DNA of 64,000 nucleotides. It comes from Epiperipatus broadwayi (Eukaryota; Onychophora; Udeonychophora; Euonychophora; Peripatidae). The stretch covers positions 10,448,876 to 10,512,875 of the forward strand of contig JAQFVV010006203.1 in assembly GCA_028023455.1 (NCBI GenBank), given 5' to 3'. Positions 46,621-59,852 of the stretch are shown piece after piece (the first letter of the stretch is position 1; the number at the start of each line of letters is the position of its first letter). Below the pieces are notes generated by a model that saw only the letters and a list, made by a program, of their open reading frames with translations, searched no databases and was not told where the DNA came from. The translations under genes were made by a program, and so were the position numbers.

Positions 46621-47149
46621 AGCCCAAAATGAGGCTACAAAAAATGGGTAACTTACCTGAGATAAGAACCAATGCAAATGAAAAAAAAGTGATGATCTTT
46701 AAAAAAAATGATACAAACTTTTGTTAGATTTTGGTGAAAGTTTGATTTAATTGATTTGTCTTCACATTTGTTTTGAAGGTATAGAAGTGAAAAAACAGAG
46801 GTTGGTGTAGGCAGATAAATGGCAAAACTAAATGATCAAGGAGCAAACAAGACAGTAGGGAGCAGGCAGGGGATCAATAAGTATAGTACTAATTCATAAA
46901 TTTTAATTAAAAATAAAAAAGAGCATGTTGTTAAATATAGTTAGAAATAGAGCTGGATAATTAATTATTAAAAATTGGATTTAAAAAAAAAAAAAAAAAA
47001 ACAGAATGAAGCCATAGTAAATATAGCTTAAAATGATGCAGTAGTAAATATAATTATAAATAAAATGTATTATTACTAGCTATTGGAAATAAAGAAAATA
47101 AAAGAAATATAGAATATATATGAAATTACAAAGTAGCAAAATAATTCAG

Positions 47150-48420
47150 GACAGTATGTCAGTGGTTATCAAAATGGAAACAGAAGAGGATACTGCCCCA
47201 GACTAAAATGTTAGAAAAATGGAATGAGATAGCCAATCAAAATAGGGAAATGAGTAGAGAAATTAAAAGTCAATAGGATTTCAAGGAGACAATAAAAAAT
47301 ATGGTCAAAAAAGTAGTCCAAAGGATAGACAAGAGTATAAATAATCTTGATGGAAAAATGGAACAGATGAAGTCAGAGATTAATGACAACAAGCAAAAAA
47401 ATAAGAAGACAATCCAAAATATGGAAAAACAACTAAAATGGGGTTGGGATTTAGTGCATCATGAACATAAATGTACAAGAACTAAAGTGAAAACAGAAGT
47501 TAGCAGGTTAACACAGCATATTGAAGAATTAAAAATAAAGACTCAGGAGGAGAGTAAAAATAGATAATGAAAAGCAAGAGTGCACATGCAGTTTGGTGAA
47601 TCAGTTTTTAAAAAATAAGAGGCCTTTATGGTCATACAGAAGAATCACTCATACAGCATATGAACAGTTTGGATAGGTATTTTGAAATGAATTCTATAAC
47701 TGATGGTTTAAGCTGGTAATAGCTATTATCTACTTCTCAGAAGCATTGCACGTGTGGTGGAAATGTTTGTTCAAAAAATCTGATAGCTTTATACAATATG
47801 AGCAGGTCTAAATGAGATGTTATTGGAATGAAGACTAGCAAAAGGGCATAAAGCATTGTGTCTCAAGAAAAATTCTGGCCAGATGAACCATATGTGCCAT
47901 TCTTCAGAAGGCAAATAGCCAAACTGCAGGCACTAACTACATTTCCACTGCCGAAAAACCAGATTATTAAAATAGTTAAGATGACAATTTCAAATCATGG
48001 GTACTGGATGTAAAACCATAGAGAAAATAACTGATTTGTTCAATGTCCTTGTTCTTCAGTGCCCTTTGACAATACTAAAACTGGTAGTGAAGAGGCTAGA
48101 TTTAAACCTTTTAGTAAATTCCCATCCAAGAAAAATGATCACCAAGTAAATGCCTTAAGATGGGATCAACAGGTAGAGCCATATTACCAATGTTACAAGA
48201 AAAAGTGGAGAAAATCCACAGGCAGCATGGAAGAAGATGGACAATCCACCAAATAAGAAATGGTACAAATGTAACAAGAGAGGAGAAATGACAGCAGTCT
48301 CCATCACCAGGTGAAAAATTTTAAGACTGAGGCAGATCAGCAGGGGAAATCTGAATGGAAAATGCAGGGCTTGGTGTGATGAACAACAAAAGTGATTGAG
48401 GTCTGCATCACCACAACCCT
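47150..48420 (+). pseudogene. Gag-like remnant 2
   Basis: An open frame at 47301-47567 encodes a charged, probably coiled-coil protein (KKVVQRIDKSINNLDGKMEQ). Downstream pieces in other frames include SEEARFKPFSKFPSKK (48080) and NKKWYKCNKRGE (48255), where W-Y-K-C-N-K-R-G looks like the start of a degraded CCHC knuckle. The layout (coiled coil, body, knuckle) resembles the gag of an LTR retrotransposon. There are many stops. It is not obviously homologous to the gag-like gene at 27.2 kb. Confidence 0.45.
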
Positions 48421-50749
48421 CAACCAGCTATAAACAAAGATAGCAGTAATAATTATTTTCAGATGGTTTGTTTCCTAAATACTTCAGATCTGTCCAATGA
48501 GAAAAGAAAAAAATTAATAATGATAATACCATTTTTTAATGGTAAAAGGAGAATAAAACTATAGGAAAAAAAGGTTGAATAACTGAATTTGAACAAATTC
48601 ATTATAAAAATGTTTTAAATATGTAATTGTGATATATGTTGCTGTTCATGTGGTGCTGATGGATGGGTGGTGATGTCATTACTATCATGGTGCAGCATGT
48701 TCATGATATGCCTGGAAGTTAAATATCTCCAAACTGCACATATTCAAAGATATAGATTTAATTTTCTTTAGCCCATAAGTATCAAAGGATCAGGGCTTAT
48801 GTAAAATATTTGTGATGATTATCATGTTGTGTCAGGAATTATGAACATCTAAGACTCATAAAATCAAATGAGCAAGGCTATAGGGTAATGAAACAAACCT
48901 GGTTTTATTAATTCCTTCTGGGTCATAAGGTGCATTATAGTGCTTAAAGTGAGACCACTTTCTCTGTGTTCATGCTGCACAGTATTCTTATGACTAACTG
49001 TTTTATCCATCTCGGTTTGGAGCCAGCAGTCATATTTTTCAGTAAATTACAATAAATAAAAAATATGACAGAATTAGTTTGGATAGAGGCTTGGTAGTTA
49101 AATGCAACATTGCAGAACCAGTCTAAAATTATCCCAGCTTGTATGTCCATAAAACATGGCAAGTATGATCCCACAATTACATATAAAAGAATTTATTCTA
49201 GAAAGTTTTGTGCAAATTAATAAAATTGGCTAAAATTATCCCGATTTTGATTCTTCACCTGATCGAGGAGGTATTTTACCATTAACTTAGTACAACACGT
49301 ATTTAGAATTCTGGAAAGAGGGGGAAGATTGCTGAAAGAAAAAATATATTTTTTTAAAAAATGTGTTTCATTTATAAGCAAAAAAGTCATTTGTTTGAAC
49401 TATCCAGATTTTAAAAAAAATGTACATGAAGATTTAAAAGTGATAAGAAAAAAAATGTAAACAACATAACTATCTAAAGTTAGTGAAGGAGGGAAGGTAT
49501 TATATCTCTTGTCTCCCTAATTAAAAATGGCCAATTGGAATGTTGATCAGCAACAAATGTAATTAAAAATTTAATCAGTAAAAATATGGTAAAAAAAAAT
49601 TGTATGTATTAAATATAGTTGTTGTTTTTTTTTTTTTTGTAAAGTATTCATTTTATTTAGTTGAAAAGAGTATATTTTTTCTGCAGCCAGAAATTTATAT
49701 TTAGAACATAAGAAAATAACGTAATTCACTGAAAATTAATTTTGGAATAAATTATAAAATAAATGAGCTTGGCAGGAAATTAATTTTTCCTGAAGAAAGA
49801 AAAGATGTGACAAGATAAATATGCAGAGATAGGCTATAGGGTATAAAAGTTGCCCCTGACTACTTTTGAAAAAAAAAAAGTGTTAATAGTTTTTCTTGTG
49901 GCTAGTGTTTGAATTTTTAGTCCATGGCAGATTGCATAGAAAAGACACAGGGAATGGTATGGAATGATTTACTGTGTGGCTGTCTTTACCTTTGGAGAAG
50001 CCATCAGCCAAATGCATTGCTAACCCTCCAGATACAGTTATTGAAGCCTTCTTCCTGTCCTGCCATTGAGATGATGCCTTGATTCGACCAACCTTGCCTA
50101 TATCATATCAAGAGCCCCAACAAGCTGAATAGGGGATGCTTTGCTCTGAAATCATGGATCAAAATATTGCAAAAAACTTAAAATCCATGGCCATCATCTA
50201 TATATGTCATACATACATATATTAAAAGAAATATTACCGATAAGATGAATGAGTACTCTTTATATCCATTTAATTTTGGTTGAAATATATAAACTATTAA
50301 TGGATTGTCTAGGTTGTTTAATAATTATGATTAACAAGGACTTTATTATAACTTTTAATGTCCAAGATTAATTTTGTAGTTTGTAACTTTTTATTCATAT
50401 TTATTCTTAATAATGTATATGTTAGTAATGTTTAGTAAGGTGTGTATGGATGAATAATTTATATTTTAATTACTGCCTTTTAATTTCCTAGATGAAAAAA
50501 TACACTTAATTACTTAGCTATATAAGTGTAGGGAAGGATTTCCTAAGAAAAAAAAATCTTTAATTAATTAACTTTGTGACAGTATGTTCAGTTAAACGAT
50601 CCACTAAACACCGATGCCTGTAAAAAAATAAAAGCTGCTGCAATTTTTTTTTAATCTATAACTGCTATTGTAGAAAAATAGAATATAAAATATTATCTAA
50701 GGTTTGGATGGCCAGGAAACATAATCATATTTTCCAGATACTTTGTTAT
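48421..50749. other. Mixed AT-rich DNA, possibly interior or LTR of the gag-2 element
   Basis: A less AT-rich block at about 49900-50180 has short phrases (GGCTGTCTTTACCTTTGG, AGCCCCAACAAGCTGAA) that loosely recall the LTR at 24.58-24.68 kb. That might mean a related long LTR, but the match is too weak to state. No pol domains recognised. Confidence 0.35.
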
Positions 50750-50960
50750 TAATTTATTTATAGAGATGTGATTTGGTCATACAAAAAAAAATCATTAACT
50801 AGTTATACCAATACATAACATTCGATAAATAGAATAAAACTATATAGATATGTGAGTGTGTAACATATATGGGTATTATTATGGAAAATTGTGTTAAAAC
50901 CCTGTAGTAACTGACTTTTGTATAAAATATAGCAAAAGTATGACCCAATGTAATATATAT
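50750..50960 (+). repeat. Direct repeat flanking gag-like remnant 2, right copy
   Basis: Partner of 46410-46620, about 4.3 kb downstream in the same orientation, with the gag-like remnant between them. Confidence 0.65.
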
Positions 50961-50984
50961 ATTGTAACCTTTATAAATTGTATA

Positions 50985-51345
50985 GAGATGGGGTGGGTGA
51001 AAAAATGAAAATGTGCAAGAAAAGTGCTGGGAATGGTGAAGTGAGGTGAGGAAGGGAGAGAGAGGGAAATGAGGAGAATGGATGATGACGATGTAAGAAG
51101 TCATGAAACGAAATGAAGAAGATGAGCATGAGATGAAGAAGAGAGAGAAATGAGATGGAAGAAGATGATGAAAATGAAGGTGATGAGAATGGAAGGAAAT
51201 GAAAAAGAGATAAGGAAAAGAAGAAAATGGAAAAGATGAAATGATGATAAGATGCATATGAGATGAGAAATGAAGAGATGAAAGATGAATAATGTTCTGT
51301 ATGAAGAGATGAAAGATGAATAATGTTCTGTATGTGAAAATGGAA
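50985..51345 (+). repeat. Polypurine tract with 31-bp tandem duplication
   Basis: GA-rich on the plus strand for about 350 bases (GATGAAGAAGAGAGAG-like). Near its end, TGAAGAGATGAAAGATGAAT and the following 11 bases occur twice in tandem (about 51272-51333). The 152-codon minus-strand frame over it is a compositional artefact. Confidence 0.8.
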
Positions 51346-51359
51346 GATGTATTTTCTAA

Positions 51360-54300
51360 TATATTAGAGACTCTTAACGACTTAACTCAGTGGGGTTACA
51401 ATAAAATCAAGGGTGAATGATGTACCAGAGATATGCAATTGGACAAAGACCAAATCCATTGGGTATGTTCAATAATTTAACATAAATAATATAAAGTAAA
51501 TTTTATATCATTATTTAATAGTTATTAGAGTCAGTCTTCTATCAGATCATATACTCTGAACAAACCAAATGATACTTTATTGAAGGACTATCTCACTAAA
51601 CCATATTGACATTGACAACAAGAGTATACAATCTCAGGGGTTTTAACTAAACTCTTGTGAAGATAAAAGTTAGGGTTGCCTAATAAATGATTGCTTGGAT
51701 GAATAAACAAGTGAGTGATATCTTGTCCGACCATAAGACAACTATCTTATGTTCAATAATAGCATAATAAAAGAAAATATATCAATTTAAAGATTTGATT
51801 AATTAATCTAAATTTAAACTAATTATGGTCTATTACCCAGGTCATCACTCAAGCTGGAAAAGGATAAGGGTACTTTTTATGCCTTTCCACCTACTCACAG
51901 ACAACCTACTAACGAAATTAAATGCAGATGGATTTTAATTTTAAAATATACAAGATAATGTAAGACACTGTGCAGGTTTAAAAATATTAAATAATCTTCT
52001 GAATCACTAAGATTCTTCATTTCACATTGTATAATCTTCAATCTGAGAAGATAATAATAATAACCTAAAATCAATCTTAAAATAAACATTATATTAAGTA
52101 TCTGTAAATATGTGATTATCTGTTAATGTAATTCAATCTGAGAATCACAATGATAAGCATGGCTTTATATAATTTAAACCAGTATAAAATATTTTGTATA
52201 CCTTGTGAACATTGTAAATCTTTGGAACTCACGACAATAGCATATAAAAGGAAAACAAACAGAAACTAAACTTTTTTAAATAATAACAAATTTGGTTTAT
52301 TAATAATAATACATGATAAATATTTACAAAAATTACTGGAAACATTGGCAAGATAACCTGTTATCTTTTAAACATTTTGACTAACAATCTTTATTTTGAC
52401 TTAAAGAAATTGCAAAATTTTAACTGAATAAAAGAATTGATTATTCCGCATTAACTCCTTTCCAACTGTTTATTTTAATAAAACAAAAAAATAATAATTA
52501 CAAGAGGGAACAGAGGTTATTTTATATTTAATTCTATCCAAATAAACTCTTTAAAATATTAAGGATTCTAAACCTCTTTACTTTAATTATAGTAGTATGA
52601 GCTTAACAAACATAACTTTAATTTCAATTGACATATTTCATAATACTGTGGTAAAATTTAACAACCAAAATAATACATTAATCGGTTCATAGTGAATACC
52701 ATAAGCTAAGCAAAAGCTAAGCTGGGACTAGCCTATACAGCATAAATGTTAAAATTATCATTAGTTACACTTACATTAGTAAGATTATAGCTAGTAATGT
52801 ATTTAAGTAAATTTAAGCTAAATTTAAATTAAATTAGATGCATGGGCCACTCATCAGAGGTCATTTATACACCTATTTCAAGAAATTCTTGTCCAATTAA
52901 AATTATTATACCAAATGTTTTAAAATAGAAATTTAAAAGATTTACAACTCCATCGGCGAAAAACTCTGGATGAATATATTAAACTTAGTATGTGTGAATT
53001 GCCACTTATAACCATATGCATAATCTACATACTTAAAATAAATATAAATTATTGTTGGTTGGTTTGTGGATGATAAAACTATCATAACAGGACATTTCAG
53101 ACATTGATATTTTTGAGCATTAAAAATTGCTAAATACAACCTGAAAAAACAAAGTTCCTCAAACAAACATATCCTACTATTACACATCTAAAGCAAGTGC
53201 AACATCACCTACTGTGGTGGAAACAGCATTAATACATCATGAGTGATAGGTCAAAAACAATATATCTATACTCTGCAGAACTGAACAACTTCATAAAACT
53301 GTGGTGGCTTCCAAAAATACTTATCTTTGAGGCAGACAAGAGGATGCCTGGACCTTGTCACAGCACATCAGGAACAGGAAAGACACACCATGGGATCTAA
53401 ACACTTTCAAAATATGTAACTACAATCACTAAAAATACAATACCTAAAATATGATAATCCTCACTGGGAAAAGCAATAAAATAAGGATGGAGGACCTTGC
53501 CTACTCCATTAAGCATACTAATAATAATAATCAATAAAGCCTTGCTCTATGAGGCTAACAAATACTAAACTAATAACAAGATATCAACATCACTTTAACT
53601 GACTAAGTCATCTTCAAGAATTTTAAATTATAATGCATATTAATCAATGTCAGAACTAACAATGCAAATTAAGTCAACCGACTATATAAGAACTACTTAA
53701 AAATATTAAATGCATATATAATTCTAGGCAAAAATACAATGCATTCATAATAAAATATAGTGGACATTTAGAAGACTATGAATCAAGTGCGAGAAAATTA
53801 ATTCTCAGTACGTATATAAAAAATATTAGTGGTTATTATTAAGGTAGCATTTATAAAAAAAATGAATGGAAAACCCTCTGATTATCTCTTGGGCTGTTTT
53901 ACATATAACTGAGTGAAATACTATACATTTAAATTAGCTAACAGTGAGATATGAAAATCTCCAGGGATAAGAATGATTAAAATATACGTTAACTTATTAA
54001 ACGCTTATCAAATGTAGTAATACTAATATTACCTGAGAATGGTATGATGTCTACACATTCCTATAAACCCATTAAGACTAAAATTATATAAATTAAATTA
54101 CCTGGCATATTTATACCAAACAGTATTACACATTTTTATCAAGAAAATATATAGCATAAAATATTTTCCTGTTTCTTATTTTTTTTAAACCAATAAAATA
54201 AACAAAATAAAAATACAATAAACTTTAGGTCATAATTTCAGCTTTCTCCACACTGGTTATCCATTAAACACATGTATATTATTTATTGAACATTATTTAT
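51360..54300 (+). repeat. Family B dispersed repeat, copy 2
   Basis: Colinear with 31.34-33.7 kb: ACCAGAGATATGCAATTGGA (51424), AATCTCAGGGG (51630), GATAAGGGTACTTTTTATGC (51863) with ACTCACAGACAAC, CTACTGTGGTGGAA (53209), and AGGAACAGGAAAGACACACC (53369). The right limit is uncertain. A GGCCGGCCGG run at 54303-54312 lies just beyond. Confidence 0.5.
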
Positions 54301-54839
54301 CTGGCCGGCCGGTATTCTGCGTGAAGCTTCTGGTCAAAATATTTAACTTAAATATGGCAAAGATTTCCAAAAGAAATATTTACAATAGTTACTTAAAATT
54401 ACTGCAGTTTTCTTTCAAAGATATTATAGTTCAAATAAGCAATATAATAAAACATAATAATAAAAATAATAATAAGCCGGCAATAAATGGCAAGTAAAAC
54501 AAATTATTCAGCTGATAATATCATAATGGGATCCTGGGTTTACTTAGACAATAATATTGCTTCATTTTCATTCCACTTATTCTTTTTTTTAAAAGAACAC
54601 ATTTTTAAGAAATATTTCTTTTTTAAAAATTACTTGCATACAATATTAAGATGCTTCTAGATAATTTCTCTGTACTCTTCTTAGAATAAGAGTTGTTAGT
54701 AGAGAATTCAACATGTTTAATGATTTAGAATAATTCTACCAACTTTAAGTATGGATGTAAACTCTAATATTTGTGTTAATATGAAAATATACATGTATAA
54801 CTTAAATATATATAATCACCATAAATCAAACGAATGACG

Positions 54840-54910
54840 AACTTTTTATTGATTTATTCGAGTGCTTTCAAAGGTCTAAGCCTTCATTTTCAAAAAGTAA
54901 ACTATGCAAA
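54840..54910 (-). repeat. Penelope-type element 3' tail
   Basis: On the minus strand, just after the endonuclease remnant, the DNA reads AAATGAAGGCTTAGACC then TTTGAAAGCACTCG. The TGAAG-hairpin-GAAA form recalls the tails of other repeats in this window and the region after the GIY-YIG domain in many Penelope-like elements. Assignment is by position and pattern. Confidence 0.4.
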
Positions 54911-54951
54911 TTAGGTCATACTAAATATGCAAATAAGGGTGGAATAGATCT

Positions 54952-55295
54952 AGATCTGCCACTTCTTAGATATGGCATAAAATGTCTCTTTTTTATTCAT
55001 GGCATGTACGTCCAAGATGATATAACATGCCTCTTTCACTTTTCTTCGCAATTTGTGCCACTCTCTGCACATAACGCAAGACTTGTCTGATCTGCATTGG
55101 TGTCCCATAGAAGCTGCATGCTGCACAAAAATAGAAAGGTGTGATGGGTCGGCTGAAGCCTTATATATATGCATATATGTGTTGTGCAAGTCTTGTATGG
55201 ATGGACACCCTAGTCTCCCCATAAAAGGCCACCAGACAATTATTATTACTACATGCGATCTTGTAAACAGCGTGTTGGGCATATATTTGGGGGAA
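54952..55295 (-). pseudogene. GIY-YIG endonuclease remnant of a Penelope-like retroelement
   Basis: Two frames are needed. The upstream frame (about 55275-55180) reads VYKIACSNNNCLVAFYGET then RVSIHTRLAQH. This fits the GIY-YIG pattern Y-K-I-x-C...Y-I-G-E-T...R-L-x-x-H, with the second motif written as FYGET. After a frameshift near 55165 the next frame (to 54952) gives HAASMGHQCRSD, REWHKLRRKVKEACYI and MNKKETFYAISKKW. These match the family's H-x-x-x-x-G-H, R-x-x-K-E-A-x-x-I and final M-N...L-S-x-x-W blocks. In Penelope-like elements this domain is C-terminal to reverse transcriptase. The reverse transcriptase should lie at higher coordinates but I cannot see it, so the copy is 5'-truncated. 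Confidence 0.75.
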
Positions 55296-58200
55296 TGTAG
55301 TCTTTAGTATTATTTATGCATTTGTTGAAATTGGGAGAAGAGCAGTACCACAAGCTAAAATCAATACTAAAGATTGTGTATAAATCTTTATGTATATAAG
55401 CATACATATTTCATTTTAAGTTTCTTACTCCTGAACTATATTCATCCATTTCAGTTAAAAGAAATGCTTCAGCTGAGTAAATATTTCAATCTATTATAAA
55501 TATACTATAAACATTTTTTTAAAAAAATAAAAAGTTCTTCCTTAAATAGTTGCGGTGCAAAATATTTTATAATAATAGTTCAGAAGCAGGTAAATTAACA
55601 TAACAAAGAATATTTTTAGTTAGTGTCAGGCACAATTAATATAATGTGGAAGACTTGAATTAGCTAGAGATGAAATTAACACAAGGATATTTAAACTTTT
55701 TTTAAATATATAGCTAAGTCTCCATACATTTTCTTAAATTTTCCTCATTTAAGTTTTATTTTATTTAATGAATAACTGAGTAAATGTAGACTAGATAGTT
55801 CTGTGCAATAATAGTAATTTATCAATAAATATAATAACTGCATATATTTTACATTTATTTCATAGAAGATATTATTCACATAGTTAGTACTGAAGATAGC
55901 ATAAATAAAATTTCCTCCTAGCATTTTTACAAAAGTTTTTAAAAGTTAATTGAAAGTTAAATGACAAGAAATGAGTGATCTATTCCTTTAGCAGTCATCC
56001 ATGGAGATATAAAATAATTAAATATAATTTACAATACTTTTGTTTAAAAAAATAATAAGCTTTTAAAAATAATTAATACTTGTTCTGGAGAAGAGAAGAC
56101 TTCAGGAAAAATTCAGAACTCAACTCAAAAAAATACAATAAAATCTTTCTTTTTATATCAATATTCTTTCTATTTCTCCTCCCAAATTTTCCATGTCAAT
56201 TTCTTTTAAACAACCAATAAACAAACTTATTTTTTTAACTGTAATTTTTTAAAAATCAGCTGGAATACAAATCAATTGATAAATGACATCAGTATGAACT
56301 AATGTTTGAAAATCACATAATCTAATGACCTTAAATTAAAAGTTAATAATTAGTTGTTGTTTTTATTATATTAATTAAAAAATACATTACATAAAATAAA
56401 AATAGAAATACTGATCTAAAATTAAAACTGGTCTCGTTTATCAATAGACACACTTTTAAATATCTAATTATAATTATTTTATTCATTCACTTGTTTTTTT
56501 AATTAATATTGTAGCTAATTATTAATTCATTTTTTTCTTATATCTTCATACATGCACACACACTCATAGAGAAGTGACCCTTAACTTGACCTCCAATATT
56601 TAATCATAATTTTTAATGACTACAAAAAAAAATTAAGAATATTATATAAAAATAGCTTTTAACAAGTTAATGCTAATTTACATTAAATATTAAGTTATTA
56701 TTTGACTGTTTTAAGAAAACTAAAGATTAATTTTAAATCAATTTTACATTATTTACCCTATTTATGGTATTAGCTCATTTATTAGCTACAAACTAGAAAT
56801 AAAACAAAAGTTATCTTATGATACAGTTAACATAATCTATTATCATTTTTTAAATAATAATTCAAACATTTATTTTGAGGAAAATGCTATATTACATCTC
56901 CAACACAACTAACTACAAATATGTAACTTACTTTGCACATATAATTATATCAATTTACTAAATATCACATTACCAATTATTATTACATCCTATTCAATAA
57001 TTAACTAATTTCTTCTTTTTTATCATTATTTTTTAAAACAGATAATTGTACAACATGGTTAAGCTAATATAAGTTCTGGTAGCTATTGGAACTAAGTGAA
57101 ACTTCACTTAGGTACAATATATATATATATATGGAATGAGGAGGAAGTTAATGCAGGAAAGAGTATAATATAGAAAGATGGAAGATCTAATCATCATTCC
57201 TATTTAATAAATAAAATATAAAATGAGCATTAATATAAAAGCATCAGCATAAAATAATATAACAATAATTATAAGTAACAAGTTTCATCATTAGCAATGC
57301 ACAAGAATAATCAACAGTCATTCCTTAAGACTATATTTAAAAGAGATTCAATATTCAATGCCAGTCATCCTTAAGTGCTAATCATTATAATTTTAAAAAT
57401 GTTGTGACTCTGATACATCCTGATCATAATCAAAGCTGTTACCATGAGTGTAGATCCTAGGTCTGATTTTAATATTTTTCTAAAAATATATAAAATCCTG
57501 TGAATGGACTTTAAAGGTGATTTTGACTTTTTCACCATCCAGAAAATTAACTGAATATCCAAACATAAACAAAACCCCACATATAAATAAATCAACTATT
57601 ATTGCTCTAGAACTAACTTAAGATCACAAGGACCTTAAGGACTGTAACTATGAACAAGAAAAAGTATACATGTATATGCTTAATCTATTTTAATTGAAAT
57701 AATATAGGATAATTTGCAAATCCCTAAAATATGCTATTATGAAATCAATTCATACACCCTGCCAATTCATAAAACAGAAAACTGGAGGAATTAAAACATT
57801 AAAACTATTATTTTTAACAATTATTTAATGAATTATTTAATAAATAATTTTAAAAATTAACAAATGACATGATAATACAATAATTCCAACTTTCATACAC
57901 TTTATCAAAAAATAACCTTAAATTATTGTTGATTCTTACTAACTCAATTAACTACCCTTAACATTAAATAGAATTATTTTCCCCTCAATGACTGAAATTG
58001 TAAAACAATATTTCAAAGAAAAAAAAACTTATTACAACCCCTTTTTCCTTTTCTTATAAAAATAAAAATTCCTATACAATTACATTTTGTAGGGAAAATA
58101 GAATAAAGAGAAAACATATTTCAATAAATAAAAATAAACATTAGTCAATATTACCAATTATTATTTATTTTAAGATGTAGATGTGCACATTATAATACCT

Positions 58201-58880
58201 TAGAATACCATGATTTTTTTCTTTTGAGTTCTTCTTTGGTAGATATAATTTTTAGTTTTTTTCCTATTGGGTTTTTTTCTTGTAAGCTTCTCCATTGTCA
58301 TATATTCCCAGACTAATGTACACAGTTAAATTTATTCACTTTTATAGTAGAATATTTGTAGGTTTTACATAGGCTGGATCTATTTTCTCAATGTATTAGC
58401 TTGCAGATTGGGCTAACACTGAATGAGACAATTATGCTTTTTGATGAAATAAATATTGATCAAGAGAGACTTATTACCATTTTCTTCATCAGTTTAATCA
58501 CAAACCAGTGATATTATTTAATAGTGATGTTTATTGCTTTTACCTGCTCCCATATTTTTGGAACAATCCTGTATTCATACAATCATATCTTATCTCATAT
58601 ATGACCACATTTGCAATTGAGTATTTTTACGAAAGGGTATTCGGTTTTTTCCTTTTTTTTAATTAAAAATAATTATCCTGTGGTTATTTTTTCTCTTATG
58701 CCAAAAAACAAGATAATCTTTTAAGTTTACTTGATTTGAACAATACCACTCTTTGTTTTAGAAAGATGAAAAGAAAAAAAATTAATTAAAGCAAAATTCT
58801 TTAACAGTAGTGTTAAAAACTTTTTTTCTTTTCTTTTAAAAATCTGATAAAAATAAATGTTTGCCTATTTATTTTTATAA
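55296..58880. other. AT-rich non-coding DNA
   Basis: About 3.6 kb with no supported gene. An (AT)n run lies at about 57117-57133. No repeats recognised. Confidence 0.5.
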
Positions 58881-59236
58881 GCAGAGCAAAACTCTCCATA
58901 CAGTATCGCCACCTGTGCTAAACAGAGTAATCAATGGATGCCAGAAGGCTTGTGCATAAAATCCCTATCTAATGCCTACTCATCCAATATCCCCAGACTA
59001 GTTTCTGGCTTGTGGCCTTCGTCAGTGAGGAGCTTTGGATCTGAGAGCACTGCATCTAGATCTTAGGATCTAATGCAACCCTTTAGCAACCACCTTTTAT
59101 CTCTACTTAACTACAAAACTATGAGAATGAAATTGAAAACACAAAAAGTATTTTCAATCTAAGCTCAATAGCTTATATAGTCATATGGGTCTGAACTCAG
59201 TTCAGTACCCATACATTTTGGTGTCTTTGGCTCTTT
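58881..59236 (-). repeat. Family A repeat, best full-length copy
   Basis: On the minus strand it runs from AAAGACACCAAAATGTATGG (near 59230) through GAGCTTAGATTGAAAAT and a GATCC/AGATCT-rich stretch to the hammerhead (59040-58982). It continues through TATTGGATGAGTAGGCA, GGGATTTTATGCACAAGCC and GATTACTCTG to the terminal GGAGAGTTTTGC (58897-58886). Length is about 355 bp with no open frame. It is the reference for the copies at 36.3-37.4 kb and the foldbacks at 1.3 and 42.8 kb. Confidence 0.8.
58982..59040 (-). ncRNA. Hammerhead ribozyme-like motif, family A, best copy
   Basis: Outer stem I is AUCCAA/UUGGAU (59040-59035 with 58987-58982). An internal loop (AGC against UA) separates it from the inner stem I UCCUCA/UGGGGA (one U.G pair). 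The core is CUGACGA (59025-59019) and GAAA (59005-59002). Stem II is GGC/GCC with loop CACAA and an A.A mismatch at its base. Stem III is A-U plus C-G with loop UA. The cleavage triplet is GUC. An internal loop in stem I facing loop II is how natural type I hammerheads gain tertiary contacts. The A.A at 10.1/11.1 is unusual. Confidence 0.55.
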
Positions 59237-59811
59237 TACAATTATGTGATGCCTATTTATTTCTCTTATCACTTTTAAAAGTTAAAATTGAGACTTTTCA
59301 ATAACTTACTGAAAAGAAATTTTTTTTCTCTTAATACCTTTTTTCAAATTTAAAAGTGACAAATGAAATTACCGAAGAGAGAGAATAAAAGAATTTATTT
59401 ATTTTATCTTACACCTTTTTTCTCTTTTACAAATACTTCTTAAAAAATTATAAATATTTATATTTGGAACTATCATATCATGTCATTTAAAAATAAGTTA
59501 CTGCTTGATGTTATAAAAAAAATTGAAAACATTAAATCCTATCATTTTCCCGATTTAACTTTACTAGTTTAATTTAAAAAGCTTGAAATATCTGACATGA
59601 CTAGTGTTGATCACTGTCTACACTATTACTATATATATGATTAATTAACATTTAATGATTTTTATTTAAAGAGTTAATAGAAAGATTGATCAAACTTTTC
59701 ATACATATTCATGTTTCATTTGACAAGTTTCTTGTGAGACTAATCAGAAAACAATGTGAGTATGATTAGTGAAAATCATGAGACAGTACAAAAGCAATTA
59801 AGTACTTGAAC

Positions 59812-59852
59812 AATCCTTTGTATTTGTCAGCAATCCTTTGTATTTGTCAGCA
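59812..59852. repeat. 20-bp tandem duplication
   Basis: AATCCTTTGTATTTGTCAGC is present twice in tandem, identical. Probably a recent slip event. Confidence 0.9.

Noticed and set aside
50799-51257. 152-codon minus-strand open frame
   Set aside because: It covers a polypurine tract (H, S, F and P-rich translation). Compositional artefact.
54950-55307. 84-codon plus-strand frame opposite the GIY-YIG remnant
   Set aside because: Antisense shadow. The conserved blocks are all on the minus strand.
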